44,017 nucleotides of DNA, taken from assembly GCA_037447605.1 (NCBI GenBank), contig CM074823.1, positions 1,235,348 to 1,279,364 of the forward strand, given 5' to 3'. The DNA is from Zygnema circumcarinatum. Lineage: Eukaryota; Streptophyta; Zygnematophyceae; Zygnematales; Zygnemataceae. Position numbers and translations under genes: made by a program. The stretch's first letter is position 1. Every line of letters begins with the position of its first letter. Below, in pieces: positions 28,465-43,700 of this stretch. The notes under the pieces are model-generated. The model saw nothing but the letters and a program-made list of their open reading frames with translations. It ran no database searches and was not told the DNA's origin.

Positions 28465-29030
28465 TGGTGCGATGCTGCCAGTGCCACTAATCGTCAACCG
28501 TTGGTTGGCAAACCCCGCCAACCATCGTATGTTGCAACCATTGGTTGGTGGACCCATGCAACCGTTAGCAATGGCAGCAAACATGAGTGATGATGGGTAA
28601 CCATTGATTCAATGGTTCCAGCATTGATGCTGGTTGGAAACATTGAGAAATTGGCAACTATTTCCAATAGTTGATATCATTGGTTGGCAGTCGAGCAAGC
28701 GATTACCAATGATTGCCAACCATTGGGGCTTGTAAGACGTAAGAATCTTCCGTAGTACTGAAGAAAATCTTTCATCAGTTTCCAAAAATACGGAAAAATA
28801 ATCCTCCGTTTGATTTTGATTTTGTGAAGTCTGCCATGGATGTTTGGCAAACGCAGAAGGAAGTGGCATTGATCTCACGATGGCGAGGTCATCAAATGTC
28901 CATGGACAAAATCAGCATCATGGGGAAACCACGAGGAACTGGGCGCAAAGGACCTAAGCACAAAAGAAAAAAGCTAGGAATGGGCTATTGACGCCAATCA
29001 ATGGTCGCAACCATTGGCAATGGTTGCCAA
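28465..29030. repeat. Cluster of CAACCATTGGTTG-type palindromes
   Basis: Many aaccattg/caatggtt words in both orientations. Perfect dyads include 28599-28617 (nine-base arms) and 29007-29027 (ten-base arms). It may be a decayed inverted-repeat element or a regulatory cluster. Confidence 0.75.
28859..28977 (+). repeat. Dispersed repeat copy A
   Basis: About 119 bases closely similar to 37960-38089: shared words include gaagtggcattgatctcacg, atggacaaa.tcagcatcat and accacgaggaactgg. Copy B has a small insertion. No terminal repeats or coding capacity seen. Confidence 0.88.
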
Positions 29031-29344
29031 TTTGCCAATGCTTGGCGACCATTCCAACGATGTACGATGGTTGGTACGTCGTTGATTCGCTTACATACGC
29101 AGCCAGTCAGCTTCTTAGCTATTCGTACGAGTCAAAATCTCGTTAACCAGATTTGTATCATTTTGTGGCCCACTGTCATTGGTGGAACCCCCTTTGACCG
29201 TGCGCTTGCGCTGATTTGCCCAATTAAAACCGACGAAATGTCGGTACCGTACAAAATGTTAAAAGCAACATTTCCGACCTGTCCGTGTCGTTCGTACAAT
29301 TCGTACAGTTCGTACCTGCCGGAAGCGTTGTTGGAAAGCCCTCG

Positions 29345-29640
29345 GCCTAGGCCCTAGGCCCGAGGTCCTAACCCTAGCCCTTAGCCCCTAGGCCCTAACG
29401 CCTAAGGCTTAGGGCCTAGGGCCTAGTTCTATATGCGTAAAATCTTTAGGTTTCGTTCTGACGTCAACATGTGTGCGAAAATGGCGCAGAAGGTGCTCAG
29501 AGAGCCGGAGCATGTGACACGTTTTTTGTCGTTTAGAGAACTTAAGAAACCACTGACGTATGCAGGATGACTAGGGACCTACGCCCTAGGTCCTAGGATC
29601 CTATGGGCCTAGGGGCATAGGGGCCTAGGGCCTATGGAAA
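29345..29640. repeat. CCTAGG/CCCTAGGC palindrome-rich blocks
   Basis: Two blocks (29338-29430 and 29570-29636) of cctagg, ggcctaggcc, ccctagg and cttaggg words, highly self-complementary, with about 140 bases of ordinary DNA between them. They resemble degenerate telomere-like or hairpin-forming DNA. Confidence 0.7.
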
Positions 29641-30319
29641 TTCCCGCATTGAATTTCTCCCTATGGCGTCCCGCCGATACAATTGAATTCAAAGGGAACA
29701 AAGTAGACGACACGCGTCGCCTCCTGATTGATTAATTTTATCGTTGACCAAAAAAATCGTTGACTGGCCTTCGAAAATGTCGGTGGATTATGTACTACAG
29801 GTACATATGTACGAAATCTACGTAAGAATATGTACGAACATGTACGGACAAACTTGCCTGATCTACTCCGGGCCGACATGGAGCTCCTGGTTCATTTAAG
29901 GCCGTTTTGAGTCAACGGTCAACAAGATACATGTTTGAAAACTGTAAAAATCGGAACTGGAACTATGGCTGAACTGTAACGGGTGACATAGACATGTGAT
30001 CTTGAAAGGGGAGGAGTTGCTTGGCAGCAACAGGTGGCAGGAAGGCATAAGCAGGAGGTGGCTGGCCTTACCTAACTTAAGGAAAGTTGAAGGGAGGCAA
30101 AATCTTGCATTATTTTAAGGGAGCGTGGGAGTGTTCATTGACACCGGAGAAGAGGCAATATTACAGTAAATTTTGGAACTAATTCAGAAATAGAGGTGCT
30201 CTGAAAGTCGGTTCTTGCAACGTATTTTGAAGAAATGGTTGAGTGGAGTGATTAGAGAATGTGAATAAGTATGGGAATCAGATAAGAAGGAGGCTTTTGT
30301 ATTGATTCAGCTGGAGACA
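29641..30319. other. Region upstream of O-fucosyltransferase ATG, no gene seen
   Basis: Unique AT-rich sequence without supported genes. It contains several CGTAC words (29811-29849). The last 200 bases are the likely 5' UTR; an in-frame TAA at 30266-30268 bounds the CDS start. Confidence 0.5.
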
Positions 30320-36676
<6,357 letters not shown>

Positions 36677-36689
36677 GAGGCTATCTCTC

Positions 36690-37040
36690 CCCCTCCTTTT
36701 CTCTCTTCCCCCTCCTGGCCTCTACGAAAAAAATGCTCTCTTTCTCTCCCGATCTCTCCATCTCACTCTCTTCCTCTAAATCTCAAGATATCTATGTCGT
36801 TTTTCCTTCCGCTGCTTCATTTCTACGGGAAAACTATCCACTTCTCTCTCTCCCAAAGCTCGTTCTCTTTCTCTCTCTCTCTTCTTCCCTCTCCGTCTCT
36901 CTCACTTGCTTCATTCCGTATCATGTCCACCCGGGAAACCTGTTCACTCCCCTACCTCCTAAAAATCTCCCTGGTTCCCCATTTTCTCTATCTCTCTCTC
37001 TCCCTCGCCCTCCCACTCTCTCCCTCTTTTATTATCGAAC
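36690..37040. repeat. CT-rich DNA downstream of the O-fucosyltransferase stop
   Basis: Irregular CT/CCCTCT DNA that would form the 3' UTR or flank. No polyadenylation signal can be fixed with confidence. Confidence 0.7.
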
Positions 37041-37959
37041 TGTCTAGCATGATTTAAAATAGCCAATGTATGTGACTCTACGATAGCTCCAACCCTTGGA
37101 TTCTCCCTCCTCTCATCTCTCTCCCATTGGTTAGTGATAGAAGCCACTAGGATAGGATATCAGTTCAATTCAGGACTTCTCAGCAAACTGTAGAAGTCTT
37201 GTACTGTGTATGATTAGGGAGTTCCTCAGGTTCCAAAAAGGTGCCCAGAAGGCTCCCAGAAGGTTCTCAGAAGGTCTCGAGAGGGTTCCGAGTGTCTTGT
37301 ACGGACACTCTCAGCAGTACCTGGCCAAGCCATTCTTTTCACTTTCTTTTCTTATTTTATTTCCTGCTTCAGTAGGGAATGCGTTATTTGTGTTATTTCC
37401 GTTGTGTACTAGGCTTATATGTGCTGTGTGCTGTTACAGTATTTTTCCGAGTTGTTTGGTGCTAGCAGTGGGTAGGCGCACCTTTGTGATCGTTTTGGGT
37501 TCAGAGTGGGTTCAGAGTGACGGCATGTAACAGGGCATACCGCACAGCAGCGTTAAGTTTCTAGATAGTCAATTTTTCACTTTGGTAGGGAGACCCACTC
37601 ATATGCCATTTAGTTTGTATTTGAAGAATAATCATGCTTTATTTTCATAAAGCATGTGTAACACTTGTTGAGTTTTGTATCATAATTTAAAAAAAAAAAA
37701 AAACGAGAAGAGAGAGAAGAGAAAAGAAAAGTAGGAAGAAAGAGAAAAGAATAAGGATACGAGAAGGGAATCTCCTGAGTGGCCACAGCTCTCTCCATCA
37801 GTTATTAACTTTCACATGCGACCCCCTCCCCTCTTAACTGTAACTGCAGCCTGGAAACATCGAACGGGCAGTCCGGTCACTGTGCCTAAACTGAAACGAT
37901 TACAGCTTTCCATAAAACTTGCAAACCTGGCAAACTGTCATTGGCTTTCTACACCAAAA
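37041..37959. other. Intergenic, no gene seen
   Basis: Unique AT-rich sequence with an A run at 37689-37703 and a small dyad around 37291-37306 (gtgtc-ttgtac-ggacac). Open frames are short and unsupported. Confidence 0.5.
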
Positions 37960-38089
37960 AGAAGTGGCATTGATCTCACGATGGCGATGATGCCAAGATC
38001 AAAATCAAATGTTACATGGACAAAGTCAGCATCATGGGGAACCACGAGGAACTGGTCGCAAAGGAACTAAGCACAAACGAAAAAAAGCT
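37960..38089 (+). repeat. Dispersed repeat copy B
   Basis: Second copy of the element at 28859-28977, same orientation. A shorter related piece lies at 36029-36060 within intron 7 of the O-fucosyltransferase gene (gcatt.atctca.gatggcgatg). Confidence 0.88.
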
Positions 38090-38326
38090 TGGAGCGGAAA
38101 ACTGCGCCATTTTGCATTGGCTTTCTCGTTTCGAAACTCTTGAACTATTTACTTTACATTTCCATGTGCTGTGATCGAAACTGTAACTGTAACTGTGACA
38201 TGGAAGCGTTGTACGGACAGTATCAACTGCTTGGCAATCCCCCTCCCTGCACGTTCCCTTCCGCGGAGCGCTCCAAAAACGAGTCCTCTGTCCGTACGGT
38301 TATGGCGGTCGGCTAATAGGAACATG

Positions 38327-38366
38327 TCACGTAGGCAAAATTGTACACGTGGCGTGCTAAAATTGG
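38327..38366 (-). promoter_or_regulatory. CCAAT/G-box module copy 4 (perfect ERSE)
   Basis: Minus strand: CCAAT, ten bases, CACGTG, TACAATTTTG, CCTACGTGA. CCAAT-N9-CCACG is satisfied. It lies about 780 bases upstream of the putative membrane-protein ATG at 39149 and 10 kb from copies 1-3. Confidence 0.72.
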
Positions 38367-38454
38367 TGGAAACCTCTCTCATTTTTTTTTTTTAGTCTCG
38401 CGAGGTAAACGGTAGACTTCTTCCGTACGGCTTTCTCCATTTGCCTCCCGCTTC

Positions 38455-38985
38455 TCTCCTGACCTCTGTACTGTATCCCTCTCCCCCTCCCTCCTCCCCC
38501 TCTCTCCCTCCCTCTCTCCCTCTATCTCTCTCTCTCGCGCCCCTCCCCCCCCTCTCTCCCTCCCTCTCTCCCCCCTCTTTCTCCCTCCCTCTCTCTCCCC
38601 TCTCTCTCCCTTCCACCCCCCTCCGCCCTCTCTCTCTTCCTCTATCTCTCTCTCTCGGCTTCTTCTCTCTCTCGCGCCCCTCCTCTCACTCACTCTCCCT
38701 CTCCCTCTTGATATCCCAGCATTACGGATCGCCCTTTCCCATGCGCCCTCCCACTTCTCTCTCTCCCTCTCATTGAACCTTCTGCCTCTTTTCAAACTTC
38801 CCTCCCTCTCGCCCCATACTCCACTCTCCATATTCTCTCTCTCTCTCTCCTTCCTCTCCCTCCCTCTCCCTCCCCCTCTCCCCTTCTCCCTCCCTCTCCC
38901 TCCCCCTCTCTCCTCCTCCCTCCCTCTCTCTCTCTCCCTCTTCCTCCTCTCCCTCTCGCCCCGTCCTCCTCTCTTTTTCTATCGC
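38455..38985. repeat. CT/CCCTCC-rich tract upstream of the membrane-protein gene
   Basis: Pyrimidine-rich plus strand with CCCTCT, CCCCCTC and CT units; a further tract at 39355-39680 lies in intron 1 of that gene. No coding signal. Confidence 0.88.
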
Positions 38986-39148
38986 GCGCCTGTCTTCCCC
39001 CCTTCGAGAAAGCCAGCTGTTACCCTAAGCAGCCGCCCCCTCTCATCAATTTCAATACCCTTCAAAAGAAAATTACAAAAAATCCCCAAAAGGTGAAAAG
39101 TAAAATTAGGAAGCGTGAGTGCCCTTGCCAGCTGTCAACCTCGGATTG

Positions 39149-39226
39149 ATGGCTTCCACTTCGGGCAGCATCCAAAAAACTCCAATATTGGGGGTGGTGG
39201 GAGGAGAGCCGCTGAAGCCCATAAAG
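39149..39226 (+). CDS. Membrane-protein gene exon 1 (tentative)
   Basis: ATG then MASTSGSIQKTPILGVVGG, EPLKPIK, ending ATAAAG|GTAAAT, phase 0. Short, soluble and plausible as a cytosolic tail. Confidence 0.4.
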
Positions 39227-40555
39227 GTAAATTCTTTCAGCTCAAATTCATTTCCAAAGATATTATAGACTCTTTCCACTTAAAACGTTTCATTTTTAAT
39301 ATCCTTTTGGTTTTTTTTTTTTTTCTTGGGTGAGAGATGGATCGAGTCTCCCCACTCCCGCCTCCTGCTTTCCCCCCTCTCCCTCCCTCTGCATCTCCCT
39401 TCTCTTCTCTCTCTATCTAGCTTTATCTCTACACCCCTCTCTCTCTCACCCACCTTACTCTCTCCCGCACCCCCCCTCTCTCTCGCCCCCATCGTTCTTT
39501 CACACACCTCCTTTCTCCTTTTTCTCTCCGCCCCCCACTCTGTCTAGCTCCTTCCCCTCTAGCCCCCTTCTCTCTCTTTCGCCTTCTCTCTCTCTCTCTC
39601 GCTTTCTCTCGCTACCACTCTTGCTCCCTCCCTCCCTCTATCACTATCCTTCTGTCTCTTTCCCTCTCTCTTTCCCAGGATCGAGGATCGAGTAATTTGG
39701 GTTTTTGGGTTTTAGGTCGTTCGTTGAGCCCTTGAAAAATGTGCACATTTTTCCGAATTTCGAAACTGTTTACATGTGGTTGCGAGCCATTGGTTTCAGT
39801 TTTGGCGTGGTCCCAAACATAGGGACTCGTTAAAAAATGTTGAATTTTTTTTAAATCAATATGAATACTTTGTATTCTCATGAACATTTTTCTAACGGAT
39901 TTTTGTTTTTCTTGATGCTCCATGTGCATGGATTCAGTTATCAGCCCAACTCGTTATATGTGCGTTGGTCGTGTTGGGATTGGTCGGATTTGAGGTATTT
40001 TCCTCTCCCCTCTTTCTCCCTCTCCCTCCCTCTTCTTCCCTCTCCCTCCCTCGTCCTCCCTCTCCCTCCCTGTTCCTCCCTCTCCCTCGCGCTTCCTCCC
40101 TCTCCCTTCCTCTTCCTCCCTCTCCCTCCCTCTTCCTCCCTCTCCCTCCCTCGTCCTCCCTGAAATTGCTGTTTCATTTCCATACCGAGGAATGCAAATA
40201 ATGGGTTTCGAGAATTAGAGACAGATGTACAGATGCCTTAAAGCCCCCCAAACCCCTCATACGCATACACTTGCTCATCTACATATGTATCTGTATGTAT
40301 GCACATGCATATACATCTACCCATACACACATACATACGACATACATCGAACGCTTGCAGACTTCAAATTGGCTAGAACAGATTGATGTTAAACATGTAA
40401 AAAGTGAACGTAGAAAACTTCTGCACATACTTCCATATGCTATGTATGCTTATGCATGTATGCATACATGCATACATACATACATACATACATACATACA
40501 CACATACATAAAACATACATACATACATACATACATACATACATACATACATACA

Positions 40556-40589
<34 letters not shown>

Positions 40590-40675
40590 CATACATATAT
40601 ACATACATACATACATACATACATACATACATACATACATACATACATACATACATACATACATACATACATACA

Positions 40676-40709
<34 letters not shown>

Positions 40710-40747
40710 CATACATATATACATACATACATACATACATACATACA

Positions 40748-40781
<34 letters not shown>

Positions 40782-43700
40782 CATACATACATACATACAT
40801 ACATACATGCATGCATGTGTATTTTGTATGTATGCATGCATATGTGAACAAAACAGAACAGAACATAACAGAACATGTGCACATATGCATGCATGCATGC
40901 ATGTTGCTACTTATTTTGGCATTGCCGTTTGGTTCATCGCAGATGTATTTGGCATCAGGCGGCGGTTCGATATTCAACACTCGAATTTTTTGTGGCGTAT
41001 CAAGCACTGTACGTGCGGACCTCCATTTTTGCATTAAAAAAAAAACCCATAATTCTGCTCATCCTTGCGTCGTCGATAAACGCTTCCTGCAAAAAATACA
41101 ACATCTGAAGTATGTAACAAGAGTGTAAATCTGAAGTAAGAGAAAGCTAAAGCGAGCTATGTTTCAGCATGTTTGTATGCTTTATTTTTATTCCGTTTCT
41201 ACCCTCGTCTTCCCATACATATATTATCGCTTCCCGCGGCCAAACCAATTTTTCATTCATTCGCTGCTTTTGAGATGAATGGTGCTCTCACTCACTCAGG
41301 GCTGTGTACGTCCCTCCCAAGACGTGTGACGTGACGTGACGTGACGTGACGTGACGTGACAGCATGACATGAGATGGTGACATTACGTGACGTGACATGA
41401 CATGACGTGACATGACAGCATGACATGAAATGGTGACATGACATGAGGTGACATGACATGACGTGACGTGACAGCATGAGATGATTTGAGATGCTGACGT
41501 GACATGACGTGACGTGACGTGACATAACGTGACATGACAACCTGACATGACTTAGAGATGGTGACATGACGTGACACGACATGACATCACACGACTTGCG
41601 ATGATGTGACGTGACATCACATGACATGACATTACATGACATGACGTGACCCTTGGTGCGCAGGAACTCGAATTCGATGCAGCGCAAAACACGATCAAGT
41701 TGCAACGGCACGATATCGCTTCTTTGGAACACGACCTCGCGCTGGCGAGGGCGGACCTCGAGGTCTACAAAGCCAAAGTTGAAAGCTTGAAGGGGAGAGC
41801 GAACAATAGTGGGAGGGAGGGAGAGGGAGAGGGAGAGGGAGAGAGAGGGGGAGAGAGAGGGGGAGGAGAGGGAGAGGGAGGAGGGGGAGGAGGTGGGAGC
41901 AGAAATGTAAATAGTTTCGAGGCGGAGTCAAGCGAGGTATCGGAAATTTTGGAGAGGAAAAGAAGTACGGACGATTGGGATGTGAGTGAATGTTCATTTG
42001 GGCCAATGGGGTGCCGCCACGTGCAGCCTTCTGATTGGCTGCATGCACTAGTTGTTGGGGTTTTTTGTTCACACGGAAAACAGTTGGCTGGAGGGTCCCT
42101 CTTCTCCATTTTTTTTAGCCCTTCTGAAAAATGGGGTACAAATGCTATTAGGAGTTCTTGGTCACAAAACTGCAAACCCCAAAACCCCAAAACTACAAAC
42201 TGCAATCCTTAAACCTTAAACCTTAAACCTTAAACATTTCACATATTCAGAATCATCAAAAAGTTGCCAATTTTTTATGCATGAGAGGAGGAGGCCCTTA
42301 TTGACTTTATGGAGGTTTTTTTTGTTAGCATGCAGGGAGGTGCCACGTGGCAGGCTCGCATTGGAGCAGGGCGCCACAACCTTTCGAGCTTCCATCCAAT
42401 CAGCGCAGGGAACCCTGCCACGTGGCGGCAGCGCTCCTTTGCGCCGCACGGGACACACTCCTTCCTGCAGTACAGGTGCTCTCCCTCTCTCTCTCTCCCC
42501 CTCTCTGTCTCGCTCTCTCCATCATTTTTCTCCCTCTCTCTCTCCCCTCTCCCTCTCCCTCTCCCTCTGTCTCTCTGTCTCGCTCTCTACCTCATTTTTC
42601 TCCATCATTTTTCTCCCTCTCTTTCACCCCCCTCTCTCTCTCTCTCCCTCTCTCTTCTCCGTCTCCTTTTCTGTCGCTCACTCGTGCTCCCTCTTCCTCT
42701 ATTGGTCATCTCTCTTTGTGTCTCTTCTCTTCCTCTCTGTCTGGTTGTCTTCCCTCCTTTCGATTCCTTCCCTTCCCTTTTCAATTCTTTCCTTTCCTCC
42801 TTCCTTTCCTCCCTTCTCTCTCCCCTTCAATCTCTCTTTCCTTCTGTCTCTCTCTCCCCCTCACTCCCTCCCCCTCACTTTCTCCCCTTCTCTCTCTCCC
42901 CCTCACTTTCTTCCCTCTCCTCTCCCCCCCTCACTCTCTCCCCCTCACTTTCTCCTCTCCACTCTCTCCCCCTCACTTTCTTCCTCTCCCCCCCTCACTC
43001 TCTCCCCCTCACTTTCTCCTCTCCACTCTCTCCCCCTCACTTTCTTCCCTCTCCTCTCCCCCCCTCACTCTCTCCCCCTCACTTTCTCCTCTCCACTCTC
43101 TCCCCCTCACTTTCTTCCCTCTCCTCTCCCCCCCTCACTCTCTCCCCCTCACTTTCTCCTCTCCACTCTCTCCCCCTCACTTTCTCCTCTCCACTCTCTC
43201 CCCCTCACTTTCTCCCATCTTCCCCCCCTCACGCTCTCCCACTCACTTCTCCCCCTCCTCCCCTCTCTCTCTCCCCCACACTTTCTCCCTTCCTCTCTCT
43301 CCCCCTCACCCGCTTCCCCCTCTCTCTCTCCCTCTCTCTCCCTCTCCTGCATTGGCCCTTCCTTCCCCTCACCCTTTGCTTGGCAGTGCCTATCGGCTCA
43401 ACCCCCAAAAAATCATAGTCACGGGTTTAACGGATTCCCGAACGGCGGCGGAACTGAAACCAGTCACATGTGAATGGAGAGGCCTCAAAGGCCAAATTGT
43501 GAAGGGCGGACTCACTCATGTGTTCGAGCCATATCACGATCATAAACAGGTGTGAAATTCGTATCTTTTTTAAACTTTGTTTTATTTTTTTGTGGGTTTT
43601 TTGTATGTCGGTGTACAGGATAAAATGCTGTTAAACTGCTATCTCTCCCCCCTTCTTTTTTTTTTTTTTTTTTGGAGTTTTTATTATTTGTAGGGAGGGT

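Noticed and set aside
28599-29027. Palindrome cluster as a microRNA precursor
   Set aside because: Perfect arms are only nine or ten bases, and no 60-100-base hairpin with a plausible 21-base duplex could be traced by eye.
29001-29357. 118-codon plus-strand frame in the intergenic region
   Set aside because: Composition is not gene-like, it runs into the CCTAGG block, and it has no family-like motif or splice context.
37210-37530. 106-codon plus-strand frame downstream of the O-fucosyltransferase gene
   Set aside because: It resembles random open sequence with T-rich hydrophobic text; no supporting signal or family match.
40271-41128. Frames of His-Thr-Tyr-Ile and Tyr-Val-Cys-Met repeats up to 285 codons
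   Set aside because: They come from the (ACAT)n microsatellite; the tetramer cycles through the same residues in every frame.
40456-41652. Repeat arrays as a CRISPR array
   Set aside because: There are no unique spacers of constant length, the units are 4-5 bases and the genome is eukaryotic.
41664-43549. Assignment of the third gene to the actin-binding SCAB family or an AIR9-type domain
   Set aside because: The coiled coil followed by a C.W-containing block is suggestive, but key motifs cannot be matched with confidence and the predicted membrane span argues against it.
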